11,129 nt of DNA from Euperipatoides rowelli (Eukaryota; Onychophora; Udeonychophora; Euonychophora; Peripatopsidae): the NCBI GenBank assembly GCA_003024985.2, contig PXIH01S0007509.1, one strand, 5' to 3'. The notes below the pieces were generated by a model. That model was not told the origin of the DNA. It did no database searches and was given only the letters and a program-made list of their open reading frames with translations. The stretch's first letter is position 1. Each line of letters begins with the position of its first letter. The position numbers and the translations under genes were made by a program. Below are positions 1 to 8,250 of the stretch, in pieces.

Positions 1-1017
1 AAATTAGAATTAGAAAATTTATATTATTTTTATGAAGTATGTTATATATTTTAATTTGACAAACAAATATTGTTTTATAACTTCTTTCAAATTTCCATTA
101 AATTTAGTTTTTTTTTTTAACTATTTGATAAAATAATTTTTTAACAGTGTCATCTAGTGGTGTAAACATCAACTTTTTGTTTGAGAAAGATTGTATAAAT
201 TTAAATAGATATAGGATATATCAACATTTTAAATTCTATTTTATAATACTAATATGCAAATTACTTTATTTAAATTTCTTATTTTGAATAATTAGTAAAG
301 TTTTAATATTGTCTAAGTTTAAAACTACTTTTAAAAAGTTTACTTTGATACAATAACACTATTAAAATCATCACACATAAAGCCATATCATTATTGAAAC
401 AATTTGTTAAAAAGTGCTAATTAAAAATATACTGCAGATAGCCGCATCAGGTGTAATTTTGCTTTATATGAAATAACTGTTGTATGAATCACATTTTGTT
501 ACAACTCATTCATTGTTTTTTTGACATTTTAACATACCATATTTGATGTAAACAAGTTTATCTATAAATCTGATTCATCTTATTTGCAAGCTGATTGTCA
601 TTTACCGTACTATATTCATAAAAAGTATTTCCTATCATGTAAAAAACAACACTTAGCGTGATGATAAATGAAGGAAAAAACAAATAAAAATATTAGCCCC
701 CACTATGACCCTATGACTAACAATTAACTTAATAAGCCCTAAATCCTATTCCTAAAATAAATAAATTAATTCAGATATTCATTTTTTATATAGAAATTAA
801 TAAACATTTTCCTATACAGTATAGAAAAGTGATTATTCAGCCAATAGTATTATTATAAACAATATTGCTCCACCATCTGGAAACTATCTGGCCAATGACA
901 TTTCAACAACTGCATGCAAATAGTTTTGAATTTTTATGATCTAGGCAAAAAAAATATTAAAGATATTCTAGACTTAATCTCCAACTTTGACCTATCCCTA
1001 ATATGTAAATAAGTAAG
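1..1017. other. AT-rich non-coding DNA, nothing recognised
   Basis: No open frame of useful length, no RNA gene and no clear repeat is visible. The stretch has T and A runs and very few CpGs. It ends at the TTA that borders the transposon to its right. A perfect octamer word ATGCAAAT lies at 914-921, but one such match in AT-rich DNA means little. Confidence 0.7.
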
Positions 1018-1020
1018 TTA
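1018..1020. repeat. Candidate TTA target-site duplication, left copy
   Basis: TTA at 1018-1020 matches TTA at 1892-1894 on the other side of the element. One extra C (1021) lies between it and the GGCC terminus, so the duplication is imperfect unless that C is a later insertion or part of the end. Confidence 0.5.
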
Positions 1021-1021
1021 C

Positions 1022-1069
1022 GGCCGCCATACACACAATGATTTATTCACCAATCTGGTCTGAACGCTA
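1022..1069 (+). repeat. Left terminal inverted repeat
   Basis: It begins GGCCGCCATACACACAATG and ends AACGCTA. It pairs with 1844-1891 over 48 bp with four transitions. The ATACACACAA block and the TCTGGTCTGAACGCTA block are identical in both ends and are plausible transposase-contact sequences. Confidence 0.88.
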
Positions 1070-1088
1070 TAGACGGTTGTTTACAAAC

Positions 1089-1103
1089 AGAGAGAGAGAG
1101 AGA
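1089..1103 (+). repeat. (AG)7 microsatellite
   Basis: Seven AG units plus one A lie just inside the left inverted repeat of the Harbinger-type element. It is a simple-sequence repeat, likely to vary in length between individuals. Confidence 0.9.
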
Positions 1104-1298
1104 TTAGTCCAAAACTATTTTTTCCTTTTTTTTATTATACAAAAGTGTGTTAATAAAGTTTTGAAGACATATTCTTAAATAATGAAAAGAAAGAGAAATA
1201 GATGACTAGATGAGAAAATGTGTTTTTTTTTAAAAAAAAAAAGCAAAACAAAACATCTTATCTATTATTATTAACAGACTATTTCTTTCCATTTTCAG

Positions 1299-1424
1299 TT
1301 TGATATTATTGAATCTGAATGCGCTAAAAGACTATTTGATTTTTTTTTACGATTGAATGAATATGATTTCAATATAATCCTTGAATTAATAAAACCTCAA
1401 ATAAAGTTTGTAATTTTTAAATAA
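1299..1424 (+). pseudogene. PIF/Harbinger transposase N-terminal exon fragment, copy 1
   Basis: After an acceptor-like TTCCATTTTCAG ending at 1298, the frame starting at 1299 stays open for 41 codons to TAA (1422-1424). The peptide contains FFLRLNEYDFNIILELIKPQI-type spacing at about residues 15-35. This fits the pattern F-R-(M/L)-x-x-x-x-F-x-x-(I/L)-L-x-L-I-x-P-x-I found before the DDE nuclease domain of HARBI1-like transposases. A possible donor, AAA|GTTTGT, follows the ATAAA at about 1403-1407, so the last residues and the stop may be intron. No start codon and no catalytic residues are here, so this is a leftover exon. The family assignment is by pattern recognition from memory, not a search. 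Confidence 0.5.
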
Positions 1425-1448
1425 GTAATATTATTTATTCGTTTATTT

Positions 1449-1449
1449 N
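1449..1449. other. Undetermined base (N), possible contig join
   Basis: This is the only ambiguous base in the window. It sits at the junction of the two 154-bp copies, so the distance across it should not be trusted. Confidence 0.9.
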
Positions 1450-1461
1450 TTCCATTTTCAG

Positions 1462-1587
1462 TTTGATATTATTGAATCTGAATGCGCTAAAAGACTATTT
1501 GATTTTTTTTTACGATTGAATGAATATGATTTCAATATAATCCTTGAATTAATAAAACCTCAAATAAAGTTTGTAATTTTTAAATAA
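1462..1587 (+). pseudogene. PIF/Harbinger transposase N-terminal exon fragment, copy 2
   Basis: This is identical base for base to 1299-1424, including the acceptor-like CAG before it and the stop after 41 codons. It belongs to the 154-bp duplicate that follows the N at 1449. Identity over a stretch under no visible constraint means a very recent duplication or an assembly duplicate; the real element may carry only one copy. Confidence 0.45.
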
Positions 1588-1697
1588 GTAATATTATTTA
1601 TTCATATAAAATATAAATTATTTTTTAGAATTTTTTTTACGGTAGTTATGACATTTAACAATGGTTTTCTTTGTATACATTGTTGTAATCACATAAA

Positions 1698-1891
1698 CGA
1701 TGAGCGACCACGTCATACACTCTCAGACGCGGTATGATTTCAGACCGAGTCACCTGGCAGTGTCAGGCGGCAACAGAATCGATTGTGTCGTTTGGATTTA
1801 ATTTCAGACAGCACCATACACACAACAATCTATCTGTCAGATCTAGCGTTCAGACCAGATCGGCGAATAAATCGTTGTGTGTATGGTGGCC
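1698..1891. repeat. Subterminal region with repeated TCAGAC and an inner copy of the end
   Basis: TCAGAC occurs at about 1722, 1740, 1804 and 1849, and its complement GTCTGA lies in the left inverted repeat. A second, inward-facing copy of the terminal sequence runs 1812-1843 (CACCATACACACAACAATC...) and pairs with 1858-1888, so the last 80 bp can fold as a hairpin. A weaker echo, GTCATACAC, lies near 1712. Repeated subterminal words are commonly where transposase or its DNA-binding partner docks; that role is inferred. The region is GC-richer and keeps more CpGs than anything around it. Confidence 0.6.
1844..1891 (-). repeat. Right terminal inverted repeat
   Basis: Read on the minus strand it begins GGCCACCATACACACAACG, matching the left end. 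It keeps three CpGs (in AACGAT, TTCGCC, CCGATC) that appear as TG or CA in the left copy, while the left copy keeps one (GCCGCC) lost here. The direct junction GGCC-TTA at 1888-1894 defines the element's right edge. Confidence 0.88.
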
Positions 1892-1894
1892 TTA
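1892..1894. repeat. Candidate TTA target-site duplication, right copy
   Basis: TTA abuts the terminal GGCC of the right inverted repeat with no spacer, the arrangement expected for a Harbinger insertion. The next base makes it TTAA, which is why a TTAA-specific element is not fully excluded. Confidence 0.55.
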
Positions 1895-3380
1895 AGAACC
1901 AAATCCAATAATTAAGCCCCAAATTTTATCTTCAAAATCATTGTTTTAATAAACCAGTTAATATTATAGTTATACTTGTATTTAATGAAACTACATCACA
2001 TTTTAGTATGTCTATCATTAAAGTTTATTGAGCTAATATTTTTGTTTTGTTAATTTTCTTGGTAAAGAATTTTTGTTCTAAAACATAATTTAACTACTTT
2101 TTCCCGTTCCACAATATGTATCCTTGCACGATGATCTCAATATAAACAACATTATCCATGATCTTGGGAAATTTTTTTTAACTTTGCTGACATTAGTTGA
2201 ATCTGAAATGGATAATTTAACATTGTTGTATACAGAGTTTTCTATGCAACCCTAACCCTCAACAAAATACAGAATTGATTACCCCAAAAGATATTAAAGA
2301 ACAAACCCTAAAAGATAATAATACAAGTTTAAAAAATATCTAAATAAAATTTAGAAAAAAATTAAAAAGAAATTTGATTTGAGTTATAAAGCATTTGTGT
2401 TTTTTTTAAAAAATAAATTGTTTACCGTGGAAAATATCAAAGTTAAAATCTTGAGATTTTAATAACTTTTTTAAAATATCTAACTACAGCGTAACATAAC
2501 ATATTCTGTAGAAAGTTGACTAGGATTCACTGTTGAGAAATAATTATTTGTGTAAAAATATAAAATATTTTGCTTTCATACATAATTGCTTTTGTCTAAC
2601 TGCTATTTAAAAAAAAATTGAATCTAGACTTTATTATTTTAATGTTGTATTTGAATGCCTATTTCAACTTCATTGATTTATGTGTATTTTTGTAAAAAAT
2701 AAAATGCATGTTTAAATAATCAATTTGTTATATTCGGTCCATACATGCATCAAAATTCAACTTTTATACCAATATATATCAAAATATTCAACTGGCATGT
2801 GACATCACGTCTATAATTTTTCCAGAAAAGTCTCGCAAAGATTCCATTAAGTAGTTGTCAGACCAGATGAGCCATTTCCTTCACAGACCAATCAGATTGT
2901 AGATCAGTGATTCAGATTTTGATTTTTTTTTTTCAATTGGTGGTTTTTATAAATGCAACTCGAAACAAATGCAAGTAGGCTGAAAAGAAACCATTAACAG
3001 TTTTTATTTGCATTAAAAAATATAATCTCTAAGAATGTTTAAAAAATATTATTAAAATCTTTGGAAATAATAGTTAACAATTTGTTCTCATTATCATGTA
3101 AATAACGTACAAAAGCCTACCTGAATTCTGGTATACACAAGGTTTTTTTTCTTCTTAAAATTGATTTCAACTTCAATCCCATGAATTATCATAAAATTTT
3201 ATAGATTTTTATATTGATGCGAAGAAAGTAACTTTTTTCTCTGTTCTTTTTTTAAGTAATAACACTTTTGTTGACTATTTATCTAAACAATAACGTAATG
3301 AAGTCTGAACTAGCGTCTGGATTCCAGCCTAAAATCAACGAGATTTTATCCTTTGGCTACGTTAATTTGACATCATAGGC
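1895..3380. other. AT-rich non-coding DNA
   Basis: All frames are closed at short intervals. The only words of note are a telomere-like ACCCTAACCCT at about 2249-2259, too short to be a telomeric tract, and AACTGGCATGTGACATCACG at about 2790-2809, which resembles the GGAAGTGACATCA motif of 6200-8530 and could be a stray copy. No gene or RNA is supported. Confidence 0.65.
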
Positions 3381-3383
3381 AAG

Positions 3384-3402
3384 TTTTTTTTTTTTTTTTT
3401 TT
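3384..3402 (+). repeat. T19 homopolymer
   Basis: This is an uninterrupted run of 19 T. It could be the complement of a retroposon poly(A) tail, but no retroposon body or target duplication is visible to its right, so slippage is an equal explanation. Confidence 0.85.
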
Positions 3403-3586
3403 GTAAGTATAGTACAATCTTGCGAATATTTATATGTTTTAGATAAAAAATTTGAATCTGATTAATGAAACAAATATTTTTAGATAAAAATAAACATAAA
3501 TCAATCCTTCATAAACCACTTTTATATATTATAATTATTATCATCTTCTTAAGTATGATATAATTATAAATACTAGGCCTCCAGTG

Positions 3587-3605
3587 TTGGTCGAAATTCG
3601 ACCAA
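3587..3605. repeat. Perfect 9+1+9 palindrome TTGGTCGAA-A-TTCGACCAA
   Basis: A single A separates two exactly complementary 9-base arms. The right arm overlaps a CCAAT word (3602-3606). The arms carry two intact CpGs in CpG-poor surroundings. It could be a dimeric protein-binding site or a small hairpin; no flanking gene tells which. Confidence 0.7.
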
Positions 3606-4396
3606 TAAGAAATTCCTTTGTAAAAAGCCGCCACAATGCTAAACAATGAATGTTTTAATTTTATATATAAATTTTAGCTCATTGCACTCCCTCTCCATAT
3701 AAACTTTAACTCTGCCAATTCTCACACTCCTCCGTGCGCTCAATATGATTAAAAAGGGATCCAAAGTTTTCCCTTCACGTATTAATATAAATATTATTTC
3801 ATACCATAACTTTAAGCTATTTGTGTTGATTGCTTGGTTTAAATGTACAGTTTTTTTAAATAAATTTTTAGAAGGGGGTGAGATGAGAGAGAACAATATT
3901 ATTACATATTCATTTGATATTAACAATATTTATTGTCTACAAGGGCCCTGAAAGTTACAGATTTAAAAATTTGAAAATGTGAATGACTTTAAATTTTTTT
4001 TTCTCAGTATATTTTGTTATAAAAAAATTATTATGTAATTGATTAATATATGAACTTTTTTAATATAATTGTTTGGAATATGTTTAAAGGGGATTTCTTT
4101 ATCAAATTATGAACAATGTTATTTTTATCTGAATATCTAGGAATTTAATTGTAGATTATAGATGTTAAGTGAAAACTTCTGAACCATTTGGACTATAATT
4201 TTTCTACTTGACTGGAAATTGGTGATTTTCCTTGATTGTAAAACGTTTTAGTTGCCTGGGTTCTATTTCCTTCAAGTTTTTTAAAAAAGAACAGAGCATG
4301 ACTAATGATTCTGTTCAACTAGGACTTGAATAGTTTAAAGTATGAAAACTCATTGAGGGTATTTTTACACATGTAGGAACCTATTTGTTTCTTTTG

Positions 4397-4411
4397 TTAT
4401 AGTGACTATAA
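4397..4411. repeat. Perfect 7+1+7 palindrome around TTATAGTGACTATAA
   Basis: Two exact 7-base arms surround a central G. In sequence this AT-rich, a palindrome of this length is not strong evidence of function; it is listed as visible structure only. Confidence 0.5.
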
Positions 4412-5090
4412 TTGTGACATGCCCAAAATGGCACATAGTAATTATTTTCTTAATAATTTCTTATTAAGATATAAAATATTTCTGACATTTTAAACATTTA
4501 TTGCAAACTCTAAAATCAGGGTATAAATAAAATAACACTTGAAGTATAGAAATCTTTTCTGAAGTTTCAGCAAAAGGTTTTTATTTTTCTAAGAAAATAA
4601 AGCAGAGTAACAACTACTATGAATTTGGGGTATCAGTTACGATTTATAAGATTCTGCTAGCCATTATATTTAAACATCTATTAACTACAATTAAAAAAAA
4701 AATTAAAAAAAGTTTCACCTTAAACACTAATTTCTTTCTGTAATGCCTCATTTCAGATGCTTACTAATCGTTTGGTATACAATATAACAAGAATTAATAT
4801 TAAAAAAAAAAGGCTAAATTTTTAAGAGCGTACACAAAAGTAAATGGTATATTCAAAATATATATTAAATGTATGTAGATAAATGATTGGGCCATTGAGA
4901 TATTATATGTAGATCAAAAGTGTTTATTAAAAAAAAAGACTATATTACTTCTTTATTGTGACAAGAAAAATATTGTAATCTTGTTTTGAAATAAGTTTTA
5001 CATTGAGTAATAATAAAATTTCTAGGCGGCATTCACTCCACTCCCAGCCAACAACGATTGCGGAAAAACAGGAATTTTCCCAAAGAATTT

Positions 5091-5109
5091 AAAAAAAAAA
5101 AAAAAAAAA
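5091..5109 (+). repeat. A19 homopolymer
   Basis: A 19-base A run follows a short GC-richer stretch (about 5025-5080, containing CCACTCCCAGCCAACAACG). A poly(A) tail of a retroposed RNA would look like this, but the candidate body is under 70 bp and no flanking duplication is seen. TTCCCAA before it and TTGGGAA after it could pair around the run. Confidence 0.8.
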
Positions 5110-5291
5110 GATTATAAATTGGGAATTTAAAAAACAAAAAAAAATCGATTTGAAATATTTAACCCCTATCTAGCATAAATATAAACAAAATACTAAAGTC
5201 ATACTCTGTGAATTTACAAGAATAACAGAGTGGCAACTGAGTCATCATTTTTCTAGTCCATCCAACAGCAGCACCAAGATGACAATTATAA

Positions 5292-5490
5292 AGTGATATT
5301 AACATTTTGAAGAGGAAAGAGTCCAAGAGATGTCAAAGGAAGCTCACTGATGAATTACCTTCATCAATTACCTTCATCAACAGATGGTGGAATAATTGGT
5401 TAAATCCAAGAAAACTTTAAATGGACAGCTGTACTTGCTCCAAGGAGGCATGATAGGATAGGAAGTCAAAACAAGATAGTTCATGTTTGA
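5292..5490 (+). other. Weak exon-like island, unrecognised
   Basis: This stretch is GC-richer than its flanks and has two overlapping frames that stay open longer than nearby. One runs 5292-5417 (42 codons, includes WWNNW). The other runs 5311-5487 (59 codons) with a single TAA at 5401-5403. The second reads like ordinary protein in amino-acid mix but matches no family I know. A decayed exon, a transposon fragment or chance are all possible, and I cannot choose. Confidence 0.15.
5353..5378 (+). repeat. Two exact copies of a 13-bp unit (AATTACCTTCATC)
   Basis: 5353-5365 and 5366-5378 are identical and adjacent, each followed by AA. This is a small slippage-type tandem duplication inside the exon-like island. 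Thirteen is not a multiple of three, so it would shift any reading frame. Confidence 0.85.
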
Positions 5491-6132
5491 ACGGTGGAGT
5501 ATAGTTAATTAATTTTATTAAAACTTTTTGTGTGGTATTTATATTCAGTATGTTAGTAGAATTTGGGTCTTTTAACAGGTTGGAGGATTATGTGATTTTT
5601 ATTTTCATAAGTCCAGTTTCAGGTTACAGTCTGATAATAGAGGCAGATTTTCTTTGTCTTTCTTTATATGTTTACATAGGCCAAAGACATATAAATAACT
5701 TGGATAAACCAAACATAATTTTGCTTTTTCTATAGTATATGAGGGGGTCAAATAAAAGTATTATTCTCCAGGATTGAGTTAGAGTGTGTCCTCTCTGGAA
5801 GCCCAGATCAAAATATCCTATCTTTAAGTATATTATTTTTTAATTCATGTCATGACACAATTATTTGATGATGCCAAAGCAATTATTAAAATTTAAGTTA
5901 AATTAGAATAGAGAAACAGGTCGGTTTCAAATCTGAAATAATAAAAGGTCCAATTAAAATTAGGTTGAATTAAATTTAAAGTTCTGTAAAAAAGAAAATT
6001 CAAAACTTCCTAGAACAAGATGTGTGGTTAAGTCATGTAAACTCCATCTGTGATGACAATTACAACATTATATGAAGAGACCAGATGTAAAATCTTTCTT
6101 TTGTTTGGAGTAATTGTCTAACAAAAACTAAG
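5491..6132. other. Non-coding DNA before the large hairpin
   Basis: A 67-codon frame at 5532-5735 is hydrophobic-rich by composition, has no motif and is considered chance. Nothing else is recognised. Faint complementarity with 6840-6950 may mean that the hairpin arms begin earlier than annotated. Confidence 0.5.
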
Positions 6133-6840
6133 TATTTCACCGATCGGCCTTCACATCAATGTTATGTCACATTCAATATTAAGGTCATGTGACATAGGAC
6201 CATGCACCTCTTTGGATATATCATGTTGTAACCAGAAGTGACATGTTAGGTAACTTTTGGTTGTGTAAGTGTCATACCCTGTCACATCTGGTCTGGAACT
6301 GGTGTCATTACTATAATCAGAAATGATGTAACCAATTGCAGATAAAAAATTGGTAGACTGGAAGTAATATCACCAACTGAAAGTGATATCATGCCAAATA
6401 TCACAGGGACCAGAAGTGACATCATCAACTGAAAATGATATTTCCAACAGGAAGTGACATCATCAACCAACCAAAAAAATTGTGCACATGAAAATTTTTT
6501 CAACAGGAACTGCACAAAATGTTTTTTTTTTGGTGGTTGATGATATCCCTTCCAGTTATTATCAAATATGGTATGATATCACTTCCATGTTGGTGATATT
6601 TCTTCTGGTCTATCAAGTTTTTTCACAACTGCTGGCATCATTTCCAGTTATAGCAATGACAGCACTTCCAGACTGAAAGTGACCTATGGCCAGGATGTGA
6701 CTTTTGATCTAGAAGTTACCTAGCATGTCACTTCTGGTTGCAAAATGATATATTTGAAGGGTTGTGTGGTCCTATGTCACCTGACTTTATTATCTGGATG
6801 TAAAATCAGATTGATGTGCATACGGAGGTGTGATATTTGG
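6133..6840. mobile_element. Long imperfect inverted repeat (about 700 bp, foldback/MITE-like)
   Basis: The left arm (about 6133-6486) and the reverse complement of the right arm (about 6511-6840) align along their length. Shared blocks in order are CACATCAAT, GTGACATAGGACCA, ATATATCAT, AACCAGAAGTGACATG, TAGGTAACTT, AATATCACCAAC, ATCATCAACC and TTGTGCA next to a loop of about 24 bases. A hand alignment of the outer 74 bp (from 6186) gives about 61 matches, and most differences are transitions. Each arm is itself built of degenerate GGAAGTGA motifs. The element carries no gene. If transcribed it would form a long double-stranded RNA. No convincing target duplication was found, so the outer limits are approximate. 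An inverted segmental duplication of a satellite is the alternative to a foldback transposon. Confidence 0.8.
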
Positions 6841-6923
6841 AGAATTTTTTTTTTGAATGCATTCTTGGTTATATGATGTCACTTAGATGTGTAAAATGAT
6901 GTGCAAATCCATTAAGTGTGGTT

Positions 6924-7060
6924 CCTGATTTTTAAAATGTATAAGGAATAATTACCTAAGCAGACCATGACTTTTAAAAATGTATAACATCTTAAGAACC
7001 CTGATTTTTCTAGTGTATAATATCATAAGCTGCCTTGCTAAAAATATACTGTGTATTAAG
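6924..7060 (+). repeat. Degenerate tandem repeat, about four units of 30-40 bp
   Basis: Units beginning near 6924, 6966, 6999 and 7033 share CCTGA-TTTTTAAAATGTATAA and end in TTAAG or ATAAG. Unit length drifts between about 33 and 42 bp. It lies directly right of the hairpin and may belong to the same complex repeat. Confidence 0.45.
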
Positions 7061-7083
7061 AGGTTTAAATCCACCATTTTTTG

Positions 7084-7195
7084 CAATGTATTCGGGGTAA
7101 TTTACAAATGCATTTGGGTAATTTTAAACCCACGATTGTGATTGAATTTTTTTTTGAAGGAGGTGTGTTCTGAAATGTATTATGGGTAATATGAA
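7084..7195 (+). repeat. Degenerate AATGYATT-GGGTAAT repeats
   Basis: Three related words, AATGTATTCGGGGTAAT (about 7085), AATGCATTTGGGTAAT (about 7107) and AATGTATTATGGGTAAT (about 7175), occur within 110 bp. A looser version, AATGCATT...GGGTAAT, recurs near 9322-9345. They appear to be further decayed parts of the repeat complex. Confidence 0.4.
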
Positions 7196-7431
7196 CAGGA
7201 TGTGAGCTCATTAAGAAGTGCAGAATAATGCATGAATACTTAAAATTTATTTTTATTTTTACAATTTTTTTGTCTATCTGTAAAACCTGGATGTGACATT
7301 ACTCAGGCTTGTACTTTGGTAATATGGTATATACTGGAAGTCACATCACATTTATCAATTTTAGGGCTGATGTGATGTAATTAAGATGCACAGAAAAATG
7401 TGTGAAATATTTTGATTTTTTTTCTTTACAG

Positions 7432-7512
7432 ATTTTGTATCCAGGAGTAACCATGTTGGATAAGATCTTGTATCCAAATGATCTGGATGCTTCAAGAAAT
7501 GTCAAAGCTTAA
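7432..7512 (+). other. Short open frame after a splice-acceptor-like site
   Basis: A pyrimidine-rich tract ending TTTTTTCTTTACAG (AG at 7430-7431) is followed by 26 open codons and a TAA at 7510-7512. An ATG lies at 7453. The peptide has a repeated LYP (ILYPGV, ILYPND), which comes from a direct repeat of TTGTATCCA in the DNA. No family is recognised. It lies in the repeat field, so an exon is possible but unlikely. Confidence 0.15.
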
Positions 7513-7837
7513 CAGGAACCGGAAATAACCTAAACAGGAAGTGATGTTATAATGGTATATAAAACCTACAAGAAAATGGAACCAGAAGTGCACCGAACAG
7601 GAACTGAAAGTTTCATTAACTCGCAAAAGACCAGGATGCTACCAGAAATACAAGAAGTGGGTGGGAACAGGAAAAGGATATTGTCAAATTAGAAACCAAA
7701 TATAAACTATACAAGAACTGGAAGTGTAGTAAACAGGAACTGACAGTAACCAATAGGAACTGAAAGTGTCATTAGTCCAAAATGAATGGGGCATCTATTG
7801 CATAATGCATCGTAATACATCATCATTATACCACATG

Positions 7838-8250
7838 CAGGCTTTCCTCTGTCACTAGTCAATTTAGTCATTGACTACTAAATGCAGAAAATGACTACTC
7901 AATTTTATTACTAATGGTTACAATTGAAGACTTATATACTGTATCTATATAGTATTACTATTCATCAAATGTTATTAATACTGTATATCTCAATGCAAAC
8001 AATATGTTAAGTATTTCTGCCATATTTGATCTGCAAAATTTTTAAAATTAATGCTAGAGGATCCTTTAGAAACCAAATACCTTCATTTATAAAAATAGTA
8101 AAAGTAGCTAAGAATTTATGGTAGACTGTATACAACATGAATACCGAATAATGAAATGTTAGTGACTAATTTATTTTCAAAGTGACTAGTTTTTATTTTC
8201 AGTAATAGTCAGTAGTGACTAATTTTTATTTCAAGCCAGAGGAAAACCTA
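7838..8250. mobile_element. Short inverted-repeat DNA transposon (MITE), possibly hAT-like, 413 bp
   Basis: The left end CAGGCTTTCCTCTGTC matches the reverse complement of the right end, TAGGTTTTCCTCTGGC, at 13 of 16 positions. CACATG (7832-7837) and CATATG (8251-8256) flank it and match at 5 of 6. These may be a target duplication, or, since they are nearly self-complementary, part of longer ends. Inside both ends are many copies of TAGTCA or TGACTA (about 7855, 7867, 7873, 7891, 8163, 8182, 8206, 8213), a subterminal array like those bound by transposase. No coding capacity remains. A CAGG start is common in hAT elements, but an 8-bp duplication, the hAT rule, is not seen, so the superfamily is uncertain. 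It sits inside the GGAAGTGA field and is therefore younger than it. Confidence 0.6.

Larger units (their letters stand above)
1287..1603 (+). repeat. Perfect 154-bp direct duplication flanking an N
   Basis: 1287-1440 and 1450-1603 are identical over 154 bp, including a T9 run. They are separated by nine bases, the last of which (1449) is N. An exact repeat on both sides of a single N is the usual look of two overlapping contig ends joined without being merged. A true tandem duplication is the alternative. Confidence 0.9.
1022..1891. mobile_element. Non-autonomous PIF/Harbinger-type DNA transposon (870 bp)
   Basis: Seen: 48-bp terminal inverted repeats (1022-1069 and 1844-1891) match at 44 of 48 positions, both beginning GGCC. 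TTA lies directly right of the element (1892-1894); on the left TTA (1018-1020) is separated from GGCC by one C. Known: PIF/Harbinger elements have a 3-bp TTA-type target duplication, and members such as rice mPing begin GGCC. Inside, 1299-1424 (repeated at 1462-1587) reads as a fragment like the Harbinger transposase N-terminal region. No DDE catalytic part is present, so the element could move only with transposase supplied elsewhere. All four mismatches between the ends are transitions at a CpG present in one copy, as expected from deamination of methylated CpG. A TTAA-specific family (piggyBac, Kolobok) is the alternative, since the flanks also read TTAC and TTAA, but the internal coding remnant favours Harbinger. 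Confidence 0.72.
3403..5090. other. AT-rich non-coding DNA
   Basis: Apart from the palindromes at 3587-3605 and 4397-4411, no structure stands out. Two overlapping opposite-strand frames at 3639-3951 are open for 68-95 codons. They lack any recognised motif, are dominated by I, K, N, F and L codons, and show no ribosome or splice context, so they are taken as chance. Confidence 0.6.

Noticed and set aside
914-921. Octamer ATGCAAAT (POU-factor site)
   Set aside because: One exact 8-mer in AT-rich DNA is expected by chance; no promoter or enhancer context is visible.
2249-2259. Telomere-like ACCCTAACCCT
   Set aside because: Less than two full units; not a telomeric or interstitial telomeric array.
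3639-3951. Opposite-strand open frames of 95 and 68 codons
   Set aside because: They overlap each other on opposite strands, have no recognisable motif or splice context, and are rich in codons expected from AT-rich random sequence. There is no sign that either is a gene.
3384-5109. T19 and A19 runs as the two ends of a retroposon
   Set aside because: A retroposon has a tail at one end only, and the orientation does not fit a single insertion. No target duplication or body was found.
5532-5735. 67-codon plus-strand open frame
   Set aside because: Its hydrophobic look follows from T-rich codons. No signal, motif or exon boundary supports it.
6282-6676. 77-codon minus-strand and 64-codon plus-strand frames
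   Set aside because: They lie in opposite arms of the hairpin and give related peptides (both contain LVDD or VVDD) only because the arms are complementary. They are by-products of the inverted repeat.
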